Source: Caenorhabditis elegans (lineage: Eukaryota > Nematoda > Chromadorea > Rhabditida > Rhabditidae). From it: a stretch of DNA of 64,000 nt. Position 1 is the first letter of the stretch; each line of letters starts with the position of its first letter. The stretch spans positions 18,415,501-18,479,500 of the forward strand of contig NC_003283.11 in NCBI RefSeq assembly GCF_000002985.6, given 5' to 3'. The position numbers and the translations under genes were made by a program. Below the pieces are notes generated by a model. That model did no database searches and was not told the origin of the DNA. It saw nothing but the letters and a program-made list of their open reading frames with translations. Shown piece by piece: positions 22,881-35,300 of the stretch.

Positions 22881-25840
22881 ATGGTACCGAACAAAGCAGC
22901 CGGACAACCGAAAACGAGCACTCCACCACCCGCGTCTGAGATTCCGATGCCAACATCCGCGATTCCCACCAATGTAAGCATTTTTTATTGAAAAATTATT
23001 AAATATTTCGATTTAAAAAGTGACTTTCACCTAAAAATATGACGCATAATTGACAGCCGGTGCCACAGTTGCCCGTGTTAGTCAATTACCTTAAGGAAAG
23101 TTGAAACGAGCACGCAGTCTAGCGATTCACAGCAATCGCGGGATGTGATGCTTAGTTTCAATATTTCCAACCGCCTTCTATAATTAATCTGCCGAAATCT
23201 GGTTCTCGGATCGCGATTTTATCGCCTTCCTGCCAAATGAGAACCTGCGTAAAGAGATTTCGAGCATTTTAATTTATAGCCATGACTTAAATCGAGAAAA
23301 AGTTGAAACGGGAACACAGCCTAGCGATTCACACGCAATCGCGGGGCGTGATTCTTAGTTCAACATCTTTCCACCACTTCCCTTTCAATAAAATGCCGAA
23401 GTTTGGTTCTCGGATTGTGTGCTGGCACTTTCCTGCCAAATGAGTCCCTGCGTAAAGAAACTTCGAGCATTACCTTGATATCACCCTTTTGAACGAGAAT
23501 TTAAATTCACTTTACTTATTTTCCGGATTGAACTGTACCGAATATTGAAACTACTTATGACTATCAAGAGCTAAAGGGAAGATGAAGGTGGAAGTCACGA
23601 CAAATACTTACTTTTAACGGTTGAAACATTCCAGCCTCCAAAATTCTAATAAAAAATTTCTCTAAATATTTATACAGACGAGTGTTGTTTCAGGCAGTGG
23701 GCGAGGATACACCGACTCTCCAGGACGGGGCGCAGGCAAAGCACACAGCTTTGCCGCCAACCCTGCCGGATGATGCCGAGACTATCGTGCAATCACTGCC
23801 AACATCATCCGCGACCACCGCCAACGAGGAAACTCTAGGAGGTGATTAAATATTCGAAGAAACGAGCTGGAAAGTGCGATAATGTGCTGAATTTGGATCA
23901 ATATTTTTGAAAGGAGTCTATAGTGTGCGACAATGAGGAAGAGTCACGACTCGAGAAATCGAGGACGATGGCACTATCCCTTTGCCGACCACGTGGACTC
24001 CGGACAAAAATAGAAGATTTAGAATTCACATAATTATTTCATTATTTCAGCTCTATTGGAAGCCTGGAGCGCTATGCAGGTGTCAGTCGGGGAGAGCACG
24101 CAGAAGGTAGAGAGCTGCCTCGCTACGATGACCACCCACTTGGGTGAGTCACGAGACGAGTCAGCTGTCACCAACGCGGCCCTTGACAACATCCGCGGAA
24201 TGGTTAGCCGACTGGAAGGTATAGTATTGGTTTGTCATCGAACTTCCACCCTAATTGTGAATTCTTTTAGAAAAGATTGCTGGGAGCCACGCCACGCTGA
24301 TCCAGGACTTGGACCATCTGAAGAGAGCCGGAGAGGATCATCGTGTGACCATCGGCAACATCAACACCCGCGTTTCGCGCAACTCGTGCCTCGACGTCTC
24401 TGCACATGCCTACTCGATCTTTGGAAACAATGGTCTGGTGAACGCCAAGATCATTGTTGAAGCCACGACCGCGTACGGCCGCGAGCTCTCGATCTTCACG
24501 ATCGACACAGCCGGCTACTACTCGCGTACGGGTTTCACAAAGACGAGTAGGGAGGCGAGAACGGAGAGCCCGAGGATGAGCAAAATGAGGGAAGATGTTG
24601 TTAGATGGGCGAGAGGGCTAGGTACGAAGAGATGCTACGAGTACCGGGCAAGTTGGATGGATTATTTTTCCATCTCCAATTCACACACCCCATAGTCCAG
24701 AACCAGACAATGATCAAGGTATAGTTGATAGTCAAAAAAGCCTCGAAGCCAATTTAGTTCAATAATCTTCCTTTATAGCCGATCCAACATCCGCGTCTGA
24801 GAGAAACAACGAGTTGGTGATGTCGACATTGGAGGGCATCCGAGAGTCAGTTGAGTATCTTCGCTCACTTGAGATGGTTCTCGTAGACCGGAAAGAGAAA
24901 GATATGGCAACGAGACACTGGAGGGCGGAACGCGAGAAATTCGAGGAGATGTAGTGGAAGGATCAGATCGGCACGCGTGCTTCGACTGTGAAGCACGAAT
25001 GTGAGCTCTCCGCGATCAATGAGCAGGCGAAGGCCGTCGCGAGCGCAAGTTCGCGACTTGAGACTCACTTGCTCTATATGAATCGTGAGAAAGCCGCATC
25101 AGTGGAGACTATCCGACCAACACCCGCGAATTCGATCGTCAAAGCACCACCAGTGCCTCTCAAAAAGGAAGAGAAACCGGTTCAATCATCCGCGAAAGTC
25201 CCGACAATGGGCAGAGTAAGTGCAATTTAATTCCGATTCATAAACCCCAAACATCCAACTGATTTAACCACCTTCTTTCCAGTTTTGCATCTTCTGCAAA
25301 ACCACCACCCACGAATCCATCGAATGCAATTCTCACAAGGAATCGACTCAACGCGTGAGGTGTGCAAGAAGAAATGGATATTGCGATTTGTGCTTGTTGT
25401 CGTACGTGATTTCGGAGGATGGACACCACAAGGGCTGCACGGGACTCAATGTCACCTGCAAGTACTGCCTGGCACGCCCCGATTTCGCCTACGATGCCGA
25501 GCACAATGAAGTCTTCTGCGCAGTGCGTTTCAAGAACACGCAAAAAGGAAAGAAGGATGGAGCAAACAGCACCCGCGGTTCAGCTGAACCCGCAGCCCCG
25601 GAGCAACCGCACAAGAAGAGGAGAAAGAGAAAGGCGACAAGGGATGACAAGGTGGGTTTAAGTTTTATTCCGGGGAAAAAAGAACATGTTGAGAGAGAGA
25701 GTGAGGAAAAAGAGAACGAGCTTCATAAATTAGACGTTCCTTTACAGGAGGAGAGTGCTCAATCCACCTCCGGAACACCCAGCAATAAGATTGACTGGGC
25801 AGTATCAGGAGATGGAAAGAGTGAGAAGGCGGAGCAATAG
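22881..25840 (+). CDS. Retroelement gene A: coiled-coil protein with CCHC zinc knuckle (Gag-like)
   Basis: Exons read as 22881-22973, 23694-23841, 24051-24218, 24271 to an uncertain donor, 24697-24719, 24779-25215, 25283-25651 and 25748-25840. Introns have GT-AG ends and mostly matching phases. Order: Pro/Thr-rich start; helical coiled-coil regions (QVSVGESTQKVESCLATM; later ERNNELVMSTLEGIRESVE); CIFCKTTTHESIEC, an exact CX2CX4HX4C zinc knuckle; further Cys-rich stretches (CDLCLLS, CTGLNVTCKYC); a basic KKRRKRK cluster. Knuckle plus coiled coil plus basic tail suggests nucleic-acid binding, like a Gag/nucleocapsid protein (inference). An in-frame TAG at 24952-24954 interrupts the coiled coil, and the donor of the fourth exon does not fit the next phase, so this copy may be broken. 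AATAAA follows at 26102. Confidence 0.6.
23099..23475 (+). repeat. Two tandem ~200-bp copies in the first intron of gene A
   Basis: GTTGAAACG..., CTAGCGATTCACA, GGTTCTCGGAT, TTCCTGCCAAATGAG and CTGCGTAAAGA recur in the same order in two consecutive segments (about 23099 and 23301). Confidence 0.8.
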
Positions 25841-26101
25841 CTCTGACCTTCAATCCACTACTACCACCCGCGAGTTGAATGATCTTCTTTAATGTTGTTG
25901 TTACTTGTTATTAATTTGTTATTTTTTAATTTGTTAACTTAATTTGTTCTACTTATTTCCCTTTCCTACCCAATGGTTCCATCACCTGCGTTTATCTCTT
26001 AAAACCCTCACCAATCACCCGCGTCTTTCACTCTTTCTCCCCGGTCTAATTACCTCTGTCATAGCAGGAGGGTCTGTAAAATCGCTATAAACTTTCCCCC
26101 C

Positions 26102-26107
26102 AATAAA
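26102..26107 (+). terminator. Putative polyadenylation signal of gene A
   Basis: AATAAA about 260 bp after the gene A stop, well inside the retroelement. An internal signal suggests gene A may form its own transcription unit. Confidence 0.4.
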
Positions 26108-26843
26108 ACCGTTACAAATAGCCTTTCTCTCCATTCATCGTTTATTATTCACGAGTTCTCTAACTCAATCATTATCTTTATTTAAAAAATTAAATTATTA
26201 TTATCCATTTAAAAAGTCTGAGGGAGAAAGGATCCAGCCTATTTCGTTCCGAGTTACCACCACTACCACAGAGCTTTCCCGTAAGACTGCTGACGATAAA
26301 TTTGATCAACAAGTACTTTAGAGGAAAGCCAGATGGAAGAACCTAAAAATACTTAAATATTAAAAAATTAAAACAAAAATCTCCAGATCCAAATTTCGTT
26401 CTCATGCATTCTTTGGACTGAAGTGCATCCTAAATCAACATAAAAATAAAAAATAAGGTTGTAGAGGTTGTGAAGGTTGTGACAAGGACACTGTGCCGTT
26501 ACGATCTTTGCACCTCTTGCTCCTTTTGATCAGTTTAATAGTCCATCGACGATTGAATCGGAACTGACCGGGATGATTCGCGAGGAGATGTGAACCAAAA
26601 AATTATTTGTTTTGCATGACACAGCTGAACTCGAGCGCTTTAAGTTACGGTTAGGATTTGAAACTAGTTGGTTATACCACGTGATCGATTGTCTAGAGTC
26701 CAGTGGCAGCATGACTCCGACTATTAAACAAGACATCCGTGCTGACTGTCACATTAGAAAACGGCCGTTCTAGACAGTACAGAACATAATACAACTAGTG
26801 AACAATTCTTTCCGTTTCCTTCCCTTACCACACATTGTAGGTA

Positions 26844-28454
26844 CAGTGCTGGCCAAAAAGATATCCACTTTTGGTTTTTTGTGTGTAACTTTTTTCTAAG
26901 TGGTTATTTTGTTTTGAAACTTCACCACAGTGTTCACAAAATCTAAAAACACAATATTCATCAAAAATGTTCAACAGATTTTGAAAAAACTTCAGAAAAA
27001 TTCAAAAAAATCGAAAAACTAGAAATATTGAAAAAACCGAGGTTGCAAGGAAATGACAATTAAAGTACCGGAATATGAGCAATTGGATTTAAAAACAACA
27101 TAATTATGCTTAATACTTTGTCGCGTATCCGTTTGCATCAATAACAGCTTGACAACGACGTGGCATCGAGTCGATCAGCTTGTGAATAACTGACATGGGG
27201 ATAGCTTTCCAAGCGTTTTCCAACTGGTTGAATTTGGCATCTGCATTTGAAGCCCGAATACCTCCAAGACGTCTTTCCAACTCTTCCCACAAATGCTCTA
27301 TTGGATTCAAGTGCGGAGACTGACTTGGCCAATCGAGCAAATGCACACGACGACGTTGAAACCAGGAACGCACATGAAGAGAAGTATGCTTAGGATCGTT
27401 ATCCTGCTGAAACACGAAGCCACGGCCCACATTTTGAAGTGCCCAGGGTCGCATTGTAGTTTCCAAGATGTTTTCGTATTGAAAACGATCCATAATGCTT
27501 TGGATTCTCCTTAGTGGGCCCATGGAAGTGCTGGTGAAGCACCCCCACACCATGACGCTCCCACCTCCATGCTTAACGGTTGGGCATTGATACTTTGGAG
27601 AGTACCTAGAGCCAACAGGACGACGTACCCAGGAATTTCCATCACTCCCGAACAAATTGAACTTGCTTCCGTCAGACCAGATGTGTTTAGCCCATTCCTG
27701 ACGTCCCCAACGAAGATGCGCTTTTGCCCACGCAACTCGAGCCATGCGATTTTTCTTACTGATGAACGGTTTCTTGACTGGCTTTCGTCCGTGTAGTCCT
27801 GCTTGCTGTAAACGTCGACGAACAGTTCGTTTACTTGGTACAGGTTCATTTGGAGAACTTATAATCATTTGAATATCCGTGGCGGTCCTATGCGGATCTT
27901 CTCTTGCTGATCGGAGGATGTTGCGATCCATCCTATGGGTTGTCACTCGAGGCCTGCCGGGCGAGATTCTCAAAGCGACGGATTTCTAAACATTTATTAT
28001 TAAAAAATAATATTTTTCGAACTCACCTCAGTTTGGTACTTCTTGATTACTTTCCAAATAGTCGACGGAGAACGTTGAATTTGCAGCGCGAGCATTTTCG
28101 TGGGTATTCCTTGTTCGAAGCCAGCTACAATGGCTTTCTTGACGTCCAAGGAAAGATTTTTACACCCAACAGATTTTACCATACCTTAAAAATAATTTAT
28201 CAACCAAACAAATCCAGTGCAACAAACAGAGTGCGTTTTATTGATAATTCAAAAAAAATAATGAAAATTGGAAAAACGAAAAAATCAAAAAATTGAAATA
28301 AAATTCAGAAAAAATCGATAATCATGTAATGTTTGGTCCGCAAATTTGCGTAACATTTCGCTTTATGCACACGGAAAAATTCAAGTCAAATGGATGCTTG
28401 AGAAAAAAGTTACACACAAAAAACCAAAAGTGGATATCTTTTTGGCCAGCACTG
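26844..28454 (-). mobile_element. Tc1: Tc1 DNA transposon, complete, nested in the retroelement
   Basis: 1,611 bp with perfect 54-bp terminal inverted repeats beginning CAGTGCTGGCCAAAAAGATA, flanked by TA (26842-26843 and 28455-28456). Size and ends match Tc1. It lies between genes A and B in antisense orientation. Confidence 0.98.
27110..28182 (-). CDS. Tc1A: Tc1 transposase
   Basis: Two exons, 28182..28027 and 27985..27110, give 343 aa, the known length. The N-terminal paired-type helix-turn-helix domain contains LSLDVKKAIVAGFEQGIP and RSPSTIWKVIKKYQTE. The catalytic residues are Asp in HIWSDGSKF, Asp in FQQDNDPKH and Glu in NPIEHLWEEL (DD34E). No break is visible, so the enzyme may be functional. 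Confidence 0.97.
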
Positions 28455-28917
28455 TATGTGACCCGAGTGAGAGAAGGAACAGCAGTTGAAATACAGATAA
28501 ATTTTGGCAAACAGCCTTGCAGAACCCCAGTCATTGATCCCTTTTTTCTTCAGAACAAAGTGTGAAACTGAGTGAGGACTTTTATGCGCTTGTGTGTGAG
28601 AGATTATCTACTTAGAGTTGGGTCACGTAATTAGAATTTGTTTTTAAAAAAAAATTATTACTCAAAAATTATTTTTCCGTTTTATTTTTTAATTTTCTCG
28701 TAACCTTTTTAAATTCTTATCAAAAAATTTCATCTTGCCACGTTTTTCAGTCCATATAAGTTCTAATCTCTGGCATTAAATCAATACTTAAAAATATCTT
28801 CGGCTCTTTCGGTTGTGTTTTCTTCTTCTCCAGTTGCTCCGCAAACAGTAAGTGATATAGCTACAGGTTTCCTTCCAACTCTCTAAATTGTAATTAAGTT
28901 TATCATTATAGAAGAGT

Positions 28918-30396
28918 ATGGAAGACAACCCTGACTATAGACCACATGAAGTTGAGAGATATCCGGTTGATTTGCCACGACAACATCCGCGTCCAGGCAT
29001 TCTAGACATTCGTTGCGAATTCACCAGCATTAAGGAGTTTTTCGGGGAAGAGCCACCTTTCAATGAGCGGACTGTACTACGGTTCGCGGAATATGTCAGG
29101 GGTTACTATCCTGATCATCAACCCACACATGTCATGGATCGAGGCGGTCTAGCCCTGTACATTTGGATAGATCGTATGCCAACACCCGCGACCCATCTCC
29201 AACAAACCTTCTTACGCTTGCCATTTCTGGAGGAGGTGGAAAACCTTTCGAGATTCGTGCTTCGACATGCGAGAGCACAAAACGAGCATCTGGAGGGTGA
29301 ACGTACAAATCGCTGTTCAGTTTGTGGAAGTCACTTATTGGGCATGCCTTTGGCGGATCACAGCTACATTCGGTGCCCCCTAGATGCGTTGGAAGGAGAA
29401 CGTCGACTGGAGTTCTTAGCTATAAACCATGCAGCATTTTGTAGCAAGTGCAACAGCCGTTTTGCTAAACACACAGGTTGCACCGGACCAGTTTGCCACT
29501 CTTGTGATCAAAGAGGTCACACAGCTGCTACTAGACTGTGCGATTCACGACTCGGAAGGCTCACACCGGAAAGCCAACAAGAATTACTCACCGTGGTCAC
29601 TCAGCATCGAAGAAACTATCTACTTCACATCCGAAACCTGACTAATGATATTAACAAGCCACTGCGCTACCGTTCATACACTGATCAGGCTTACATCTTT
29701 CTTGAAAGACGGGTGGAAGATAGATGGTTGATCGATGGATGGGGATTCTACCATGATGACGCCGGTGAATTTCCACAACCAGCTATGCAAAGATACTCGA
29801 ATCATCCGCATCGTTCTGTTCGCTACAAAGGACTGGTCCCACCTGAGTACCATTCTCAGGCGGTGAACCCGATCCCAACATTTCCGCCACATGAAGTTGA
29901 GTATCTGCAAGCTGTGCATGAGGTTATCATTGAGTTTCATCGCTCTGGAGAGGTAATAGGCAAATCAGTAGATTGACATTACGGAAATTTTTAGCTTCAC
30001 ATGGAGCGAATTCTTCCGAATGCCGCAATCGCAGACGAACCAGTTGCCATCCCAGTTGAGGTTGATCCACCACCCGCGGTTATTGTTGAAGAGGGAATTG
30101 CCATCCATCCCGTTGAGAATGTAGATCCTCTTGAAATGCCTGTAAATGAGATTCACGAGAGAAATGTTGTGAGTCTTACGACATCATAGCAATAATCCTT
30201 CAATACCATAACAGTCATTCCTTCAGCTCGGAGCCAATCCAAACCCAATAATTACAAAAATTTCTTTTCTTTTCCTTTAATAATTATTTTAAAAAAAACT
30301 TAAATACTTTAAAAATTCACATTTCAGGCTGATTCTGAAGAAGACGGTGACGATGATCTGATTCTACAGGATCCGGTGAATCCCACACGGGAGTAG
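28918..30396 (+). CDS. Retroelement gene B: cysteine-rich protein of unknown function
   Basis: Exons 28918-29952, 29995-30168 and 30328-30396, phase 0 at both junctions, give 425 aa. The ATG follows a TTATAG acceptor of a probable leader intron. A central Cys/His-rich region contains CSVCGSHLLGMPLADH, CSKCNSRFAKHTGC and CHSCDQRGHTAATRLC, compatible with two or three zinc-binding units. The N-terminal 110 residues (FFGEEPPFNERTVLRFAEYV) and the region after the cysteines are well folded in composition but unfamiliar. The C-terminus is Pro/Glu-rich and acidic (EEDGDDD). It ends in TAG, after which the frame continues without a stop into gene C. Nucleic-acid binding is inferred only from the Cys/His pattern. 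Confidence 0.65.
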
Positions 30397-30414
30397 CTCG
30401 ACCTGCAAGAACTG

Positions 30415-31519
30415 ATGATAGAAACCCGAATCAACGGAGAAGCCTACATACATTGTCAGGAGCCGTTGACGGTTAATAACGATACAGCCAGACCAGCGTT
30501 CCAGCACAAAGCCTTTGAAACACTCCTACAACATCCGCTCCCCGAAGGCAAAAACGCTTTAACTCTCCGTGTGCGGGCGCTACAAGTTATACTATGTGGC
30601 AGATCCGGTACGGAGTGGGAAGTAAGCCCAGAGGTGTCAGCGGCTCTCCTTCGACGTTACGCCAAGGACTTGATCCTTTACGGACAAGCCTTGAAGAACG
30701 AAGAAGGTCTGATAGTTCAAATGGAAGAGTTTCTCAGTGCAACTGTACTGCGCAAGGAGCGTTATGGATCGGATATCGTATATATACCGTCAATGAGCCT
30801 CTGGGCAAAAGCAGAAGTTCGTCAATCGCTTACTCGCCTCTTTGATCCACATCCATTTGGTGATGAGACAACACGGCGTCTTGATCGGGTTGGGCACAAC
30901 CATCGTTATTGGTTTGGACTCCCAAGTAATCAAGGAGCTCTGCATGAAGACTTACAAGTCGCAGAGGAGGAAAGGTGACCCCTTCCCACGTGTCCATGTA
31001 ATGAAGATTATTTATCTTTATTACAGGCTCAGTGCGCAGCTTGTACCAACCAAAGCTCGTATCTGGGAATCTCCACTACATGACATTGGACAGTTGAGAA
31101 ATGCCCTCGAAATCCCAGTTCCCACGGATAACCAGGCTGTGCGTCTTCGTATTGGTTGGATGATTCATCTGCTAACTTGTCAACTCCCTCCTGAAACGGT
31201 CAACCAGGGTTCGTACGTTGAAGTACTGGACTACTTGAAGATCTTACGGGCGGCGACAAAACTCGTTCTCAGCATCCGCGAAGAAGCCTCTACCGTAAGG
31301 ATTGAGCTCTCGACCTGTATGAGACATATGGCCACATCATCCGCGAGAGGTCACAATTTGGTACTACCCACTTTTGGACTTTTCGTGAAGTATGCGATGG
31401 GGAAATGGGAGTCGTGGCTGAATGGTTGTTGGGATCACGTCTACGATGAGATCACGCTCAGACACGTTGAGTCATGCCCATGCCACGTGGATGAAGCAAT
31501 GTTCCGTTACGAATATTAA
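30415..31519 (+). CDS. Retroelement gene C: unknown protein, in frame with gene B across one UAG
   Basis: Two exons, 30415-30974 and 31027-31519 (GT-AG, matching phase), give 350 aa from the ATG. The ATG is six codons past the gene B TAG in the same frame. The protein is mixed alpha-helical in character (ALLRRYAKDLILYGQALK; LEIPVPTDNQAVRLRIGWM; FVKYAMGKWESWLNGCW) with a Cys/His cluster near the end (HVESCPCH). No family recognised. AATAAA occurs 50 bp after the stop. It could be a separate protein or the C-terminal part of a B-C read-through product. Confidence 0.6.
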
Positions 31520-31827
31520 TTTGAACCTTTCCAACAACCGCGTATCTGATGACAACATCTGCGTTTCCATCAATAAAAATTAATTTATTAAAAATACGTT
31601 GAAATACGATCACCCACTCATAAGTTAGAATAAATCCTCACGCGCGCGAAAAAAGCTTCATCTCAACATCCGCACTCACCTTAACTTTTCAATAAAACAA
31701 AAAAATCGCCTCGCTCCAGCCCACCAACACCAAATGCATTCCGGAATGCGTAGGAGCCCGAGGCCTTATAATCCTGATAGAGCTTGACTCCAAAGAGAAG
31801 CCTGCTCTGTCGGATTCCACCACCTAG

Positions 31828-32152
31828 AAATTCCAAGAGAATTTCAACCGCCTAGAAATTCCAAGAGAATTTCAACCACCTGGAAATTCCAAGAGAATTT
31901 CAACCACCTGGAAATTCCAAGAGAATTTCAACCACCTGGAAATCCCAAGAGAATTTCAACCACCTGCAAATTCCAAGAGAATTTCAACCGCCTAGAAATT
32001 CCAAGAGAATTTCAACCACCTGGAAATCCCAAGAGAATTTCAACCACCTGCAAATTCCAAGAGAATTTCAACCGCCTAGAAATTCCAAGAGAATTTCAAC
32101 CACCTGCAAATTCCAAGAGAGTTTCAACCACCAAGAAATTCCAAGAGGATTT
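31828..32152 (+). repeat. 28-bp tandem repeat upstream of gag-pol
   Basis: About 11 units of GAAATTCCAAGAGAATTTCA plus ACCRCCTR, ending 190 bp before the gag-pol ATG. Units alternate between CCACCTGG, CCGCCTAG and CCACCTGC variants, which suggests higher-order duplication. Confidence 0.95.
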
Positions 32153-32342
32153 CACCAAAAACAAAAAAAAAAAAAACCAAAATCAAATCAAAAAATTCCC
32201 TCAAAAATTCCCTCAAATTCCGACTTTAGTTTTCCCTGGTCCTTCTTTATTTTTCTCTTTTTTCAATTCATATTGTCTAATAGTTAATAATTAAGGTTAC
32301 TGGATTATTATTGTCCTCGGGCAATTACCCTCGATTTAAATT

Positions 32343-35300
32343 ATGGCGTCCTTGAACAATGGCCCAATATACCCGGACCGTAGCGACCACCCGTCACCCG
32401 GGCAGGACGCACGGATCCCAACATCAACCGCGACTGAAAGAGTGACCGCAGGTCGGACGAAAAAGAGAACTACTTCTCTCGCGATCCGTCTTGTAGGACC
32501 TCTGAAACGTCGCATCAACCAAAAAATTGAGATAGCTAAGCGTGTCTTAGCTGAATCGGAAGCGAAGATGAAAATCTTCCCGACCATGCCGCCTCACCAT
32601 CTTATCAGCGATGAGGACGCAACTTACCTCGATGCACTACTAATTCGGCTTCAGACCGTATTGGGGGCACTCGAGGGAATGCGCGACTTCATTGACGATA
32701 AGTTTGGCGATCCGGAAATGGCGGAAAACCCGAATCAGCAAGCATACTATCAGGAAGTTATCGAGCTACTCGAGAAGTCCAAAGCATCTTCCTTTGCGAA
32801 TCAACTGAGACGCGAAATCGAAGTGCTGCGGATGGAAATGAGAGTGAGAAACATCCCGATCTCATCGTTTGACGTCTCTACACTGGAAGCCACGGACGCG
32901 GAAGCAGGAGCTGTGACTGACGAAGATGAAGCCGATGCGGAGATGGAGATGGTCGAATCGACGGTGGAAGATCAAGCTCACAGGAGCTCAGGTCTACATC
33001 GTACGGTAACCAACCTCCGTACTCTGCACGGAGCCTCAAACTCGCCAGCAGGGACTCCACTTTCGAATCGTTCGGGGCTTTCATGGGATGATGGCGCGAT
33101 GACTCTTCACGACGAGTTACGATACTCGTACATGATGGGCCGCGTCGAGTCTCAAGTAGATCAGTCAACACCCGCGTCAAATCGAGGAAATGGTACTCGT
33201 GCATCGACTGAGCAACAACAACTACATGGTACATCATCAACGCTCCAGGGGGTGGTCCAAGGGAAACGTGAGCAGATCGAACAGGGCCCGCGTGACACCC
33301 CCATTCTCAGGAATGATGTCCCCACGACTAAGGGACCAGGTACGCTTACAACGACCGAGTATGCTGGGCCAGTCTTGCCGACACGTAGAGACAGAGATCT
33401 CACGATGATCCATGCAAGTGCTGGAACTCATACAGAGTCAATCTTCCACCCAACTCCAGGAGAAGCACCTCTTCAGGCGCAGGTCGGAGATCCTCTGTCG
33501 AGACAGATGGTGTCGGCACTTGAAAAAATCATTCAAGGTCAGAACCATTTGCAGTCAGAAGTTCATTCCTGTCGCGACTTGATGAATGGGCTCACTGAAC
33601 GAGTGGGAGAACTGGAAGCACCAAAAATTGTCTCTAAAATAAAAAACAACCAAAAAATAGTCGACGATAGTCAATCTGACCAAAGTTCCGATGAGGACGA
33701 GGGACTGCCACCAAAGACTCGGAGAAATATTCGATATGTCGAGGTGAAGAAGTCAAGTTCTTTGGAAACCGAAGGCATTTTGAAATATCTAGACAAATTC
33801 GACGGGTCTACAAATCTGAAAACATATCTCACTGATTTTAACGAGTCGGTGATGAAAAACAGAAATCTGAAACCCACCAATAAATTTATGATCTTAAAAA
33901 CGCACCTGTTGGGCAAAGCACGCGACTGTATCTCGAACAGCAGTGTTCCGGCTGAGGCAATTGAGAAAACCATCGGATCACTGAATTCGATTTACGGGAA
34001 AGATGAAAACAAAACTAGTCTTCTAGCTAAGATCCACGTCGTCGGTTTCTCACAGTCGGATGTAAAGGAGATGAGAAGAGCAGTGGTACGACATTCCAAT
34101 CTGGCCGATCAGTTGACACTCACCGGTATTGCAGAGAATGATGAGAGGACGTTTACGCCTCTCACGTCTCGACTCCCTCAAGCAATCCGTACTCGAGTCA
34201 CTCAATACTGGGGTCAGAAAGGAGAAAACGCCACGTTCCACGAGATCTTTGACTTTGTCAACAAATGCATTGATGACATAGCAAGAGAATCGGTGCTAGC
34301 TCTCAAACATCTCCCCTACACCGGCCAAAATGAAACTAGCGGACATGGAATCGAGCTCCCGTATGAGGTTACTCTCAATGTAGCCGAAGCCTACCAGGAT
34401 CTAGGAAACTTGAAGAAGTCCAAGTACTTGGCGGATAGCCCTGTGTACAAACCAGCGGACCATCCAGACAAGTATTATGATACTTCTTCAGGTGAGTTGT
34501 TGGAAGGATGGTATGCACCGGGAAAAGGTCCAATCATGAACCTTCTCCCGAAGACATTTCCAATTCAAGGCGAAATCCCTAAGAACCCATGTCGAGCTTG
34601 CGGAGAACGACACTCCAGTATAAGATGTACGCTCTCCAGCAAGGCATTCAGACAGGCGCTACGGGATGCCAAGCTATGTCCAATTTGCACGGGTACACAC
34701 GGTATTGTAAAATGCAAATGCAAGCTGGTATGTGTTCTCTGCCAAGGTATGCATCACACGGGTGGATGCACAAAAAGAGAGTATTATCGAGACATGAACA
34801 ACTACCCAGATGACGCGCCTCCCGTTCAGCAGTTTTTCGAGCTAGCCGGGAAGGCCGGCAATCGGGAACCAACCAGCAATAGGCAGGCCTGGGCAGGCAC
34901 GGGGACAACACCATCGTACCCCGTTCCCCAGGTCGCATTGCAACCGCCCTCTCAAATATCATGTCCGATTTCTCTTCCAACACCACCCGCGCATTCACCC
35001 GACAGTAACACTTTTCTCACTTTCCTTCCAACAACAGATCCGCAACAAGTCCCAACAAAACCAGATGTAGAACAATTCGCAGCCGCCATTTCCCGAGCAA
35101 AACCAGCATACCAGCTGGCGGCGATCGCAGAAAAGTCGGTACGTGACCACGGACTTTCCTTTTTATGTCTACGCACTAAGGAGAACGATTGCATCCCGAC
35201 TCTTGTAGATTCTGGAGCATCGATATCCCTTCTTGCTCACGACTGCGCTGAAAAGCTAAAAATGAAAATCCTGGCAACGACGAAGGTGTATCTATCTGGT

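Noticed and set aside
24309-24695. Independent 128-aa gene
   Set aside because: It is the fourth exon of gene A read past its probable donor; no separate promoter or start context.
27293-27849. Plus-strand and alternative-frame ORFs over Tc1
   Set aside because: Shadows of the Tc1 transposase gene on the other strand.
31828-32152. CRISPR-like or coding repeat
   Set aside because: Direct 28-bp tandem repeat without spacers; not a multiple of three and no open frame through it.
32878-33431. Antisense ORFs over the gag region
   Set aside because: Overlap the intact gag-pol frame; no independent signals.
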